From: Oscillospiraceae bacterium
GTDB taxonomy: Bacteria; Bacillota; Clostridia; Oscillospirales; Oscillospiraceae
Length of the DNA: 48,340 bases
Assembly: GCA_017541825.1 (NCBI GenBank)
Contig: JAFXYJ010000098.1
Coordinates: 1-48,340, forward strand
Direction: 5' to 3'
Shown one piece after another: positions 16,191 to 23,907 of the stretch. Within the stretch, counting starts at the first letter, position 1. Every line of letters starts with the position of its first letter. The notes under the pieces are model-generated. The model had not been told where the DNA came from. It ran no database searches and worked only from the letters and a program-made list of their open reading frames with translations. The position numbers and the translations under genes were made by a program.

Positions 16191-16819
16191 GGCGTGCTCT
16201 CCTTTCCCATGAACTCCTCCATGGTGGCCGAGGTCTCCGAGCTGATGCCCTCCCGGGAAAGGACCGTCCTGATGGTCTGAAATATGATCTTCCAGTCGCC
16301 CAGAAAGCTGATGCTGTCCACGTATTTTACGTCCCAGTCGAACTTCTCCTCCCAGGTGATGGCATTGCGTCCATGCACCTGTGCAAGGCCGGTAAAGCCC
16401 GGACGGACCTCGTTGCGCCGCGCCTGATGCTCGTTATAACGGGGCAGATAGCGCATGAGCAGGGGCCGCGGACCGACCACCGACATATCGCCCTTCCAGA
16501 TATTGAAGAGCTCCGGCAGCTCGTCCAGGCTGGTCGAGCGCAGCCTGCGGCCGAATGCGGGGAGACGGTCCTCGTCGGGCAGCAGCTCCCCGTTCGCGTC
16601 GCGCTCGTCGGTCATGGAGCGAAACTTGTAGAGCATGAAAGGCTTGCCGTTCAGTCCGGGACGTTCCTGCTTGAAAATGACCGGTGAGCCGAGCTTCGTA
16701 CGGACCAGCGCCGCGGTGACGGCCATCACGGGACTGAGCACCACCAGTGCGGCCGAGGCGCAGAGAAAATCCTGCGGCCTCTTTATGTATTTTTCGTAAA
16801 AACCTTCTCTATGCGCCAT
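16187..16819 (-). CDS. PglC-like monotopic phosphoglycosyl transferase (initiating sugar transferase)
   Basis: A 210-aa protein with the small-PGT layout: a basic start, a re-entrant hydrophobic helix (DFLCASAALVVLSPVMAVTAALV, ~17-39), FKQERPGLNGKPFMLYKFRSM, the catalytic SLDELPELFNIWKGDMSVVGPRP (Asp-Glu dyad) and RPGFTGLAQVHGRN. It transfers a phosphosugar from UDP-sugar to undecaprenyl phosphate, starting the lipid-linked glycan. It sits in the minus operon, while the extending glycosyltransferases are in the plus operon, so both operons are probably needed for one product. Confidence 0.9.
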   Translation of the reverse strand: MAHREGFYEKYIKRPQDFLCASAALVVLSPVMAVTAALVRTKLGSPVIFKQERPGLNGKPFMLYKFRSMTDERDANGELLPDEDRLPAFGRRLRSTSLDELPELFNIWKGDMSVVGPRPLLMRYLPRYNEHQARRNEVRPGFTGLAQVHGRNAITWEEKFDWDVKYVDSISFLGDWKIIFQTIRTVLSREGISSETSATMEEFMGKESTP

Positions 16820-16865
16820 AAAATCTCCTTCCGGCGGTTTTCAATGCGTCTGCGGCGCGGCTGCA

Positions 16866-17882
16866 TCACTCACCGCGAAGGATCCGCAGCGTCTCATCCA
16901 GCCCGCGTCTGAGATCGTACCGTCCCTGCCAGCCGAGTGATTTGAGCTTGTCTGTACGCAGCACACAATTCTGCGGCCTGGAAAATCCCAGGCTCTCTAC
17001 TTCGTCCGGCAGATCATATCTGACTTTTGTACCTGCCAGCTCGGCGATGGTACCGGCGACCTCCGCGATCGTTGCTGCCGACCGGTCATTGGCGACGTTG
17101 TACGCTTCGCCGGATCTGCCCTTGAACAAGACCGCGAGCAGAGCGCTGACCGCGTCTGCGACATAACAGTATGTACGCTTCTGCGTTCCCTTGCTTTTGA
17201 GGACGATATCCTCACCGGCAAGCGCATTCCGCAAAAATTGCGCGTGCGCCTTGCTGTCGTCCGTCTGCATGGTAGGTCCGTAAACGCTGGACAGTCTCGC
17301 CGTGACGCAGTCGACCCCGTATTCATGGCGGTAAGCGGTAAAAAGCTGTTCGGCAGCTCTTTTGCTTTCGGGATAACAGGATCGGATCAGATCCAGATCG
17401 ACACTGCCGTAATCGGTCTCGGAATACTCGTCACGATCCAGTTTTCCGTATACCTCAAAGCTGGACGTCAACATGACACGCGCGTTGTTCCTGCCGGCGC
17501 ATTCGAGCACGCTTTTGGCTCCCATGATGTTCGTGAGGATCGTTTCGACGGGATACAGGGCATAATTCCTCGGATCTGCGTTGCTGGCCGCATGGATGAT
17601 ATAATCCACGCCGGGGAGTGTGATCGGTTCGGAAACGTCCTGCGCGATCAGCCGAAATCGCGCCGATTCGCCCAATCTTCTCCTGAGCTTTTCATGGTCG
17701 CGCCCCATGGCGTAGACGGTGATCTTCTTGTCAAAGGCTCGATCCGCCTCGGCAAAAACATCTGCCAGACATGATCCGATCATGCCGCTGGCCCCCGTGA
17801 TCAGAACGGAACAGTCCGATACGGGGATCTCCTCTGCGAGGGATCGTACCGTGCTGCGATAAGTCGGGCTTGAAATGATCAT
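16866..17882 (-). CDS. extended SDR, NAD-dependent epimerase/dehydratase
   Basis: A 338-aa protein counted from the ATG at 17882, which overlaps the previous stop (TGATG); a GTG at 17894 is an alternative. LITGASGMIGSCLAD (Gly30-Gly36) is the NAD(P)-binding motif; SSFEVYGK and YPESK (Tyr170, Lys174, with Ser140/141) are the catalytic set. The C-terminal part (~200-335) has TYCYVADAVSALLAVL and AYNVAND, as in nucleotide-sugar epimerases. It directly follows a cytidylyltransferase gene, so a CDP-linked substrate is likely, but UDP/dTDP sugars cannot be excluded. Confidence 0.85.
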   Translation of the reverse strand: MIISSPTYRSTVRSLAEEIPVSDCSVLITGASGMIGSCLADVFAEADRAFDKKITVYAMGRDHEKLRRRLGESARFRLIAQDVSEPITLPGVDYIIHAASNADPRNYALYPVETILTNIMGAKSVLECAGRNNARVMLTSSFEVYGKLDRDEYSETDYGSVDLDLIRSCYPESKRAAEQLFTAYRHEYGVDCVTARLSSVYGPTMQTDDSKAHAQFLRNALAGEDIVLKSKGTQKRTYCYVADAVSALLAVLFKGRSGEAYNVANDRSAATIAEVAGTIAELAGTKVRYDLPDEVESLGFSRPQNCVLRTDKLKSLGWQGRYDLRRGLDETLRILRGE

Positions 17883-18598
17883 CAATGGATCCACTCGTCT
17901 TTCTTTGCAAGCAGCAGCGCTTTGAACATCTCGATATCCTCGGAAGTCGTCAGCTTGAGGTTTTTCTCCGAGCCGGCGGACAGAAACAATTCCCGCCCGA
18001 GCTCGATATACATCGTACAGGAGGCGACGGAATTGGTGATGCCTTTGCTCAGCGCTTCCTTATGCGCCTCAACGATATCCTTGATGAAAAAAGCCTGCGG
18101 GGTCTGCGTGATCTTCAGATTGTCACGCGGCACCTGCTCGGTCGAGGAATGGGCGTCAAAGGTTTTCAGCATCGCCGCCGTACAGGGGACCACGGTGATC
18201 GCGTTGCCGTGTTCGCGGCATACGCGGATGTTGTCGGAAATGATCTCCGTGCTCACCATCGGCCGGATCGCGTCGTGGATCAGGACGATATCGTCATCTT
18301 CCGTATGGCGGGCAGCGATGTCATACAATCCGTTGCGGATGGAATCCTGTCCGTTCTTGCCTCCGCTGACCACATTCTCCAGCTTGGCGATCCCAAACTG
18401 CCTGGCGTACGCAAGCAGCATATCCTGCCAGCCGTCAAGGCAGACGACCTCGATGCCGTCGATCTGCGGATGCTTCTGGAAGGCCTCCATGGTATAGACG
18501 ATCACAGGCTTGTCCATCACATTGATGAACTGCTTGGGGATATCCTGATTCATTCTGGCGCCGACGCCGCCGGCGATGATCAATGCGATATTCTTCAT
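17882..18598 (-). CDS. IspD/TarI-family cytidylyltransferase
   Basis: A 238-aa GT-A-like nucleotidyltransferase: IALIIAGGVGARMNQDIPKQF at the N-terminus (CTP loop), VSGGKNGQDSIRNGLYDI, VLIHDAIRPMVS and LKITQTPQAF. These are shared by IspD and by TarI, which makes CDP-ribitol. A separate, better ispD candidate beside ispF lies at 41888-42607. This copy sits between LicD and an SDR, so it most likely activates an alditol or sugar phosphate with CTP for the glycan. It overlaps LicD (ATGA) and the SDR (TGATG). The substrate is not determined. Confidence 0.85.
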   Translation of the reverse strand: MKNIALIIAGGVGARMNQDIPKQFINVMDKPVIVYTMEAFQKHPQIDGIEVVCLDGWQDMLLAYARQFGIAKLENVVSGGKNGQDSIRNGLYDIAARHTEDDDIVLIHDAIRPMVSTEIISDNIRVCREHGNAITVVPCTAAMLKTFDAHSSTEQVPRDNLKITQTPQAFFIKDIVEAHKEALSKGITNSVASCTMYIELGRELFLSAGSEKNLKLTTSEDIEMFKALLLAKKDEWIH

Positions 18599-19374
18599 CC
18601 GATCTCCAACCTTTCATCCTTGACTTTCGGTCTGTATCTGTGCTGCGCCGGGATCCTCTCGCTCTCCTCGGGCGGAGTCATGTAATCGGAGCCGTAGCGG
18701 ACGGTGAGATAACTGTCCGCCAGTTTTGTCACGCGCAATTCGGTATCCTCGAAGCGGTGGTCCTCATATTCCTTCATCAATTCCGCGCGGTGTTTTTTCG
18801 TGAGCAGATTGAAACCGTCATTTGTGATCGAAATATACGAAGAGGGCGACGAATCCCCGATCTGGGAAACGCTGTCATAAAGACGCAGCTTGAACCGTCT
18901 GGTAAACAGCTTCCCTATGGCATGCGTGATGAAAATACAGGTTTTGTAAAACCCCGAGAAACCTTTGTATTCCACCTGTTCCTTCAGCATCCCCTGCAGC
19001 AGTCGGAGGAGAAGGATCTTCAGCGCGGCGCGCAGACGGTCGTCGGGGAGGTTGTCCATGATAAAAACATCAATATACGGATCGATATCCGAATCAAAGG
19101 AAACGGGTTTTATATGCTGCAGCCAGGGACCTCTCCCCATCTCGTATTTATCGCATCCCCGGATCGCCGCGCACAGACGCGCGTAGTTCCGACGGTCCAC
19201 CATGATATCCATGTCGTCGTCCCATGGGATGAAGCCTGACTCCCGGATCGCGCCGAGAAGGGATCCGCCGGTGAGGCTGTATTCGACGCCCTGTTCCCTG
19301 CAGATGGCGTCGATATCCTTCATCATGGCCAACAGCTCGTTCTGCAGGCTCTTCAAATCGATATTCTGCGTCAT
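18595..19374 (-). CDS. LicD-family phosphotransferase
   Basis: A 259-aa protein started at the ATG at 19374, directly behind GGGAGGAG; a longer frame upstream lacks that site. The LicD signature is clear: GVEYSLTGGSLLGAIRESGF, then IPWDDDMDIMV with the acidic metal-binding cluster, and IDPYIDVFIMD. LicD-type enzymes transfer phosphocholine or other CDP-activated phospho-groups onto glycans, teichoic acids or related polymers. The adjacent CTP-dependent enzyme is the natural donor supplier. No choline kinase or uptake gene is seen, so phosphocholine itself is not supported. Confidence 0.88.
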   Translation of the reverse strand: MTQNIDLKSLQNELLAMMKDIDAICREQGVEYSLTGGSLLGAIRESGFIPWDDDMDIMVDRRNYARLCAAIRGCDKYEMGRGPWLQHIKPVSFDSDIDPYIDVFIMDNLPDDRLRAALKILLLRLLQGMLKEQVEYKGFSGFYKTCIFITHAIGKLFTRRFKLRLYDSVSQIGDSSPSSYISITNDGFNLLTKKHRAELMKEYEDHRFEDTELRVTKLADSYLTVRYGSDYMTPPEESERIPAQHRYRPKVKDERLEIG

Positions 19375-19421
19375 TTTCTCCTCCCTGCCGCGGGAATGCA
19401 TTCTATGCGCACACGGGCGGA

Positions 19422-20753
19422 TCATTCAAAACAGCGGCGGATGATCTCGATGACAACGTCCTGCTGTGCGGCGGTCATCTTGTTGTCGCTGGGCAGGCAG
19501 AGACCGCGTCGAAAAATATCCGCGCCTATATCCGACCGGTCGGCAGGATCCGGATCGTCGGAAAAACAGGTCCTGGACTGTCCGTCTGCCGTGACGAACA
19601 GATGTGAGCGGTAGATGGGCTGCATGTGCATCGGTTTCCAGATGGGCCGCCCCTCCGCGTTGAACGCGGCGAGCGCCTCCAGGATCTCTGTCGGACAGGA
19701 TTTTCCGCTCTCGGGCGTGTAAACGGCCTCCAGCGCGCCGCGGCTGGTCTGACACAGGGCATCCCGATCCAGCAGCAGGCAGCTGAGCCAGTAATTGGGG
19801 CAGGAGGTCGAGCCGTCAAAGGGATTCATCGTCACCGGCAGGTCGGCAAAGGCGGCCTTATAGCGCTCGTACACGGCCTTTTTCTGCGCGAGGTGTTCTC
19901 CGGCATGGGGGAGCTGTCCTCGCACGACGCCGGCGATGATGTTGCTCATTCGGTAATTGTATCCCATATCCTCATGCTGGTACCATGGCGCCGGTTCCCG
20001 GCTCTGGGTGGACCATTTGCGGATCTTTGCCGCGTCATCGGGATCATCGGTCAGCAGCATGCCGCCGGAGCTGCCGGTGATGAGCTTGTTGCCGTTCCAG
20101 CTGCAGATGGACACGTCGCCGAAGCTGCCGGTCTGCAGCCCTTTATACGTGGCGCAGAAGGATTCCGCGGCGTCCTCCACGACAAGAGCATCATGGGCCC
20201 GTGCGATCGAAACGATCTCATCGATCTTTGCCGGCGTGCCGTACAGATGCGCCACGACCACCAGCCGCACCTCCGGATACAGCGCGAAGGCTCTCTCCAG
20301 CGCGGCGGGATCCATGTTCCAGGTGTCGTATTCCGAGTCGATGAAGACAGCCTCGCCGCCTTCATAAGCGACCGGATTCACTGTCGCGGAAAATGTCATA
20401 TCCGAGCAGAACACCCGTCGGCCGGCCAGCGTACCCTGTCCGCTCATCGGACGGCCGTAAAGTTTTTCGCCGCACAGACGAATGGCAAGATGCAGCGCCG
20501 CCGTGCCCGAGGCGAGCGCCACGGCGTGTCTGCGGCCGATCAGCTCGGCGGTCATGCGTTCTATCTCGTTGATATTCTCCCCTACCGTGCTGACCCAGTT
20601 GGTCGAAAAAGCCTCGTTGATCCATTTTTGTTCCTCACCGTGCATCGTCGGAGAGGAGAGCCAGACTTTGTTTTGAAACGGCAGGATCCCGGAAAAACGG
20701 GGGTCTGCCAGATAACGGTTTTTGCTGCCCGCGGAAGGGCTTTTCTCAGTCAT
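19422..20753 (-). CDS. DegT/DnrJ/EryC1/StrS-family sugar aminotransferase
   Basis: A 443-aa PLP enzyme: VALASGTAALHLAIRL (PLP phosphate loop), VVEDAAESF (Asp194 under the pyridine ring), SWNGNKLITGSSGG (Lys223, Schiff base) and the C-terminal IWKPMHMQPIY. It resembles PglE-type enzymes that make 4-amino or 3-amino deoxysugars from keto-sugar nucleotides. It is slightly longer than usual (~380-420), with an N-terminal ~30-residue lead. It is the first gene of the minus glycan operon. A typical partner 4,6-dehydratase is not obvious unless the SDR at 16866-17882 serves. Confidence 0.88.
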   Translation of the reverse strand: MTEKSPSAGSKNRYLADPRFSGILPFQNKVWLSSPTMHGEEQKWINEAFSTNWVSTVGENINEIERMTAELIGRRHAVALASGTAALHLAIRLCGEKLYGRPMSGQGTLAGRRVFCSDMTFSATVNPVAYEGGEAVFIDSEYDTWNMDPAALERAFALYPEVRLVVVAHLYGTPAKIDEIVSIARAHDALVVEDAAESFCATYKGLQTGSFGDVSICSWNGNKLITGSSGGMLLTDDPDDAAKIRKWSTQSREPAPWYQHEDMGYNYRMSNIIAGVVRGQLPHAGEHLAQKKAVYERYKAAFADLPVTMNPFDGSTSCPNYWLSCLLLDRDALCQTSRGALEAVYTPESGKSCPTEILEALAAFNAEGRPIWKPMHMQPIYRSHLFVTADGQSRTCFSDDPDPADRSDIGADIFRRGLCLPSDNKMTAAQQDVVIEIIRRCFE

Positions 20754-20795
20754 CGCATGTACTTCCTTGCATAGCGTTCTTTATTCTGAAATAAT

Positions 20796-20824
20796 AATAT
20801 ACCATATATTGATGCTGTTTTCAA
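20796..20824 (-). promoter_or_regulatory. sigma-A promoter of the minus glycan operon
   Basis: On the minus strand, TTGAAA (20824-20819), a 17-nt spacer and TATATT (20801-20796) lie 42 bp before the aminotransferase ATG. Confidence 0.65.
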
Positions 20825-20854
20825 TAACCATCGCTATATAAACGCTGTACGAAC

Positions 20855-20889
20855 GAAAAAACCCTCGGTACAAGTCCGAAGGTTTTTTC
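20855..20889 (-). terminator. terminator downstream of the HD-domain gene
   Basis: The arms GAAAAAACCCTCGG and CCGAAGGTTTTTTC pair over 13 of 14 positions around a 7-nt loop, giving T6 on the minus strand (and A/T-rich flanks on the plus strand). It separates the 20902-22201 genes from the glycan operon promoter. Confidence 0.8.
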
Positions 20890-20901
20890 ATCATGGCGTT
20901 A

Positions 20902-21444
20902 TCATGCCTGCATGGCCGCGATGGTGCGTTCAAACAGCTCGCTCAGCTCCATGCCGAGCATTTCCGCGCCTTTCCGGATCACGTCCCGGCTGCAGCCGGC
21001 GGCGAACTTCTTGTCCTTGAACTTTTTATTCAACGATTTGGCGTCCATGCCCTCGAGTCCGGTAGGCCGCATCCGTGCCGCGGCGCCGATCAGGCCGGTC
21101 AGCTCGTCCGTGGCGTAAAGGACCTTTTCCATATACAGCGTCGGCTCCACCTGGGAGCAGATGCCCCAGCCGTGGCTGACCACCGCATGGATCAGCGCTT
21201 CGTCCATGTTCAGCTCGCGGAGCAGCTCGTCGGCTTTGACGCAGTGCTGCTCCGGCCAGCGCTCAAAATCTATGTCGTGGAGCATGCCGACGGTCCGCCA
21301 GAAATCTACCCGCTCCGGGTCGTATTCCTTCGCAAACTCACCCATGACCCTGGAGACGATCTGCGCGTGCTCCAGGTGGAACGGCTCGGTGTTGTACTGC
21401 TTGATGATCTCAAATGCCTCTTCGGGCGTGGGGATCCTGCTCAT
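20902..21444 (-). CDS. HD-domain phosphohydrolase-like protein
   Basis: A 180-aa cytosolic protein. The HD fold is marked by EPFHLEHAQIVSRVMGEF (His23/His26), TVGMLHDIDFERW (His56-Asp57) and a later AVVSHGWG. Proteins of this type hydrolyse nucleotides or phosphate esters using a metal pair. The last ~60 residues (KSLNKKFKDKKFAAGCSRDVIRKGAEMLGM) are common in Firmicutes HDIG-type hydrolases. It lies 22 bp after yebC on the same strand and ends at a clear terminator. The substrate is unknown. Confidence 0.82.
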   Translation of the reverse strand: MSRIPTPEEAFEIIKQYNTEPFHLEHAQIVSRVMGEFAKEYDPERVDFWRTVGMLHDIDFERWPEQHCVKADELLRELNMDEALIHAVVSHGWGICSQVEPTLYMEKVLYATDELTGLIGAAARMRPTGLEGMDAKSLNKKFKDKKFAAGCSRDVIRKGAEMLGMELSELFERTIAAMQA

Positions 21445-21466
21445 ACCGTATCATCCTCTTCGGGCA

Positions 21467-22201
21467 TCATTCCTGATTGTCCCAGTTGTGCCAGACGTTC
21501 TGCACATCGTCGTTGTCTTCGAACATCTCGAGCATTTTGGACATGTTCTTGATATCGCCCTCGTCGGTCAGGGTGATATAGCTCTGGGGCACCATTTCCA
21601 CCTGGGCCGAGAGCAGGGTGTATTTCTCGCTGAGGGCTTCGGCCACCGCGGCCACGTCGTCGGGCTGGGTGTAGACGGTGAAGATGCCCTCCTCGGTCTC
21701 CAGATCGTCGGCGCCGGCGTCCAGCGCAGCCTCGAGCACGCTGTCCTCATCCAGATCGCCGTCCTCGTTGTCGATGACGATGACGCCCTTCTTGTCGAAG
21801 GACCAGGACACGCAGCCGCTGGCGCCCATATTGCCGCCGTACTTGTCGAAATAGTGGCGCACGTCGGAGGCGGTACGCTTGCGGTTGTCGGTCATGGCGT
21901 CCACGATCACGGCAACGCCGGAGGGGCCGTAGCCCTCGTAGGTCACGGATTCGTAGTTGTCCGTGGAGCCGCTTCCCAGGGCCTTTTCGATCGTGCGCTT
22001 GATGTTGTCGTTGGGCATGTTGGCCGCTTTGGCCTTGGCCACCACGGCCGCCAGGCGGGAGTTGTTCGCCGGATCGCCGCTGCCGCCTTCCTTGACGGCC
22101 ACGATCATTTCCCGGGCGATCTTGGTGAAGGCCTGGGCGCGTTTGGCGTCCTGCGCTCCCTTGGTTTTCTGTATGTTATGCCATTTGGAATGTCCGGACA
22201 T
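21467..22201 (-). CDS. yebC: YebC/PmpR (TACO1) family protein
   Basis: A 244-aa protein starting MSGHSKWHNIQ, the strict family signature, followed by KRAQAFTKIAREMIVAVKEGG, NMPNDNIKRTIEKALG, YEGYGPSGVAVIVDAMTDNRKRTASDVRH and a C-terminal FEDNDDVQNVWHNWDN. The three-domain length is normal. Homologues act as translation factors that ease ribosome stalling on proline stretches, and some bind DNA. Notably, a Gly-Gly-Pro repeat protein is encoded in this window (42785-44365). It has its own promoter at 22237-22265. Confidence 0.93.
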   Translation of the reverse strand: MSGHSKWHNIQKTKGAQDAKRAQAFTKIAREMIVAVKEGGSGDPANNSRLAAVVAKAKAANMPNDNIKRTIEKALGSGSTDNYESVTYEGYGPSGVAVIVDAMTDNRKRTASDVRHYFDKYGGNMGASGCVSWSFDKKGVIVIDNEDGDLDEDSVLEAALDAGADDLETEEGIFTVYTQPDDVAAVAEALSEKYTLLSAQVEMVPQSYITLTDEGDIKNMSKMLEMFEDNDDVQNVWHNWDNQE

Positions 22202-22236
22202 GTTGAAATTCCCCCAGTAAGATTATTTCCGGGGGA

Positions 22237-22265
22237 ATTATAGCACAGTTATATTGCGGTGACAA
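22237..22265 (-). promoter_or_regulatory. sigma-A promoter of yebC
   Basis: On the minus strand, TTGTCA (22265-22260), a 17-nt spacer and a perfect TATAAT (22242-22237) lie 35 bp before the yebC ATG. Confidence 0.75.
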
Positions 22266-22275
22266 GGGGAAAGAC

Positions 22276-23769
22276 TTATCTTGCCCGCGGTATCAGCAGC
22301 AGCGCGCCGGAATTGTCGGCATTGGCCGCTTCGATCGTCTCCACGGTGGAGCCGTAACTCTTTGCCAGCGACCAGAGCGTACGTCCGTCCCGCCGGACCA
22401 CCACGACCGACGGCTCATCCTCCGTGACGGTGACCGTCTCACGGTCCGTCTCCGCTGCACTGACATAGGAAAGCTCCCAACGTACCGAGGAGAGCGTCCG
22501 GACCCCCACGCCTGCGGTGAGCTCGATCCCGCCGGAGGTCGGCGCTGCGGAGATATCACCGCAGAATGGCAGGGCGGTCAGACAGTCGCCAGCGCTCATG
22601 TCGTCATACTTCATTTCCAGATTGACGCGCCGCTCAGCCGGCCACAGCTCGCCGTTTTCACCGCGAACCACGGCCGTGATCCGGATCGGCACGCGCACAG
22701 CGCCGTCCGTGAGCACCGGCAGCGACGCCTTGGCATCCGCGTAGACCACCTCCGCCGCCCGCTCCGGCAGCTCGATGGTTTCCCTCACCGTGTCGTGAAG
22801 GAGCCTTTCCCGGAAGGGCCGGCAAACCGACGCGGTCTGCGTCTCGATGCGGCAGGGATGGCGCAGACAGTACGCGTCCGCCGTATACTCGATCTCACGG
22901 ACGGCGGTACAGACCGTCTGTGCGTTGAGATGCAGCTCCACGCCGATCTCCGATGTGCCGTTGATCCCCGGCAGCGGCTCAACGTAGCCCGAGGCAAGAG
23001 TCACGGTGACGATGGCCGCGTCCGTATCCGTCTCGGAGATATCGAGGATCTGGGAAAAGGGCACTTCAAATCTGCCGCAGCGGAGCTGTCCGTTCTCTGT
23101 CGAAAGCCAGCTCAGATACAGCAAGGCCGTGCCCTGTACGATCATCTTCGCCCCGACGCGGCGGCTGTCCCCCACGCTGAGGGCCGCCTCACAGGTGAGC
23201 AGCTGTGAAAGCCTCCCCTGCTCCTCGCTCAGGGTGATGTCCCCGGAGACCGAAAAGCTCTTGTGCGTGATCGACGAGATATAGCCGATCTCGGCGCGGT
23301 CACCGAGCGTTTCGAGTTCTGTCGGATCCTCAGTCCGCATGGTCAGCTCGAGCGAGGAAGTGCGGTACGCGGCAAGCTCCGCGGCGACATCCGCCCGCAG
23401 AGACAGCTTTCGTGAGTTGAGCAGCCTCGCCTCCACATGACCGAGCGCCGCGCTGTAAGTCATTTCCGCCGCCTCTGTGAGCGCCGTGTCCGCCGCCTCC
23501 AGCGTGAAGGGCAGCGTCAGCTCCGTTTTCACCGGCGTCCCGTCCCCGCCGGCCAGGAACAGCACCGTGCCCTGCACGACGCCCTCCAGCGCCGCGCGTC
23601 CCTCAGAAACGGCGCTGCTGCGGATATACAGCGTGGCCTGCGCGCACAGGACGCGCTCGGCGTCGGGCACGGCGTCCGGTATCACCGCCTCGCCGGTCAA
23701 TTCCCGGCTGAGCAGCGTTTTATATACACATTCATAATATTCGATGCCCTTTTTCTCGATCTCGTCCAT
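22276..23769 (-). CDS. SPOCS (DUF3794) and LysM domain protein, probable spore coat/cortex protein
   Basis: A 497-aa protein. The start is set at the second ATG (23769): the AAGGAG site is directly against the first ATG (23778) but 9 nt from the second. Repeated beta-rich DUF3794/SPOCS units occupy ~35-420 (for example CEAALSVGDSRRVGAKMIVQGTALLYLSWLS, PFSQILDI, ELHLNAQTVCTAVREIEYTADAYCL). The last ~50 residues (EPSVVVVRRDGRTLWSLAKSYGSTVETIEAAN) resemble a LysM domain. SPOCS proteins belong to the mother-cell sporulation programme, like SafA/SpoVID partners. A sigma-E-like promoter (23800-23826) and the neighbouring spoVM support this. Confidence 0.85.
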   Translation of the reverse strand: MDEIEKKGIEYYECVYKTLLSRELTGEAVIPDAVPDAERVLCAQATLYIRSSAVSEGRAALEGVVQGTVLFLAGGDGTPVKTELTLPFTLEAADTALTEAAEMTYSAALGHVEARLLNSRKLSLRADVAAELAAYRTSSLELTMRTEDPTELETLGDRAEIGYISSITHKSFSVSGDITLSEEQGRLSQLLTCEAALSVGDSRRVGAKMIVQGTALLYLSWLSTENGQLRCGRFEVPFSQILDISETDTDAAIVTVTLASGYVEPLPGINGTSEIGVELHLNAQTVCTAVREIEYTADAYCLRHPCRIETQTASVCRPFRERLLHDTVRETIELPERAAEVVYADAKASLPVLTDGAVRVPIRITAVVRGENGELWPAERRVNLEMKYDDMSAGDCLTALPFCGDISAAPTSGGIELTAGVGVRTLSSVRWELSYVSAAETDRETVTVTEDEPSVVVVRRDGRTLWSLAKSYGSTVETIEAANADNSGALLLIPRAR

Positions 23770-23799
23770 GGAGCCCATCTCCTTACTGTTAGTCGATAA

Positions 23800-23826
23800 A
23801 CAGTATGAGCGAGCCCGAAAAACTAT
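23800..23826 (-). promoter_or_regulatory. sigma-E-like sporulation promoter
   Basis: On the minus strand, an ATA core (23826-23824), a 16-nt spacer and CATACTGT (23807-23800) match the mother-cell sigma-E consensus (ATA, ~16 nt, CATACANT) at all but one -10 position. It sits between spoVM and the SPOCS/LysM gene, 31 bp before the latter's start. Confidence 0.45.
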
Positions 23827-23892
23827 TCACTGCTTTTTCCGTGTCAGCAGTCTGTAGAGAAAAATCGGCAGCCGGATCATGATCACCCTCAT
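23827..23892 (-). CDS. spoVM: SpoVM-like sporulation micro-protein (21 aa)
   Basis: A 21-codon gene too short for usual gene calling. The ATG at 23892 follows AGAGGG with 7-nt spacing. The peptide begins with the pattern M-[RK]-x3-I-[RK]-L-P-x-F-L and ends in basic residues (TRKKQ). In B. subtilis SpoVM the same positions are I6, K7, L8, P9, F11 and L12, and Pro9 is needed for sensing membrane curvature, so the match is position-exact. SpoVM is an amphipathic helix that marks the forespore surface, anchors SpoIVA and inhibits FtsH. In B. subtilis spoVM closes the prpC-prkC-cpgA-rpe-thiN stretch; here it lies just past rsgA, the equivalent place. It is slightly shorter than the 26-aa Bacillus form. 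Confidence 0.8.
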   Translation of the reverse strand: MRVIMIRLPIFLYRLLTRKKQ

Positions 23893-23907
23893 TTTACATC
23901 CCTCTTA

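Noticed and set aside
22206..22235. CCCCCGG/CTGGGGG hairpin that would mask the yebC ribosome binding site
   Set aside because: The predicted transcription start, 6-8 nt after the -10 at 22237, falls inside the 5' arm (22235-22229), so most of that arm would not be in the transcript.
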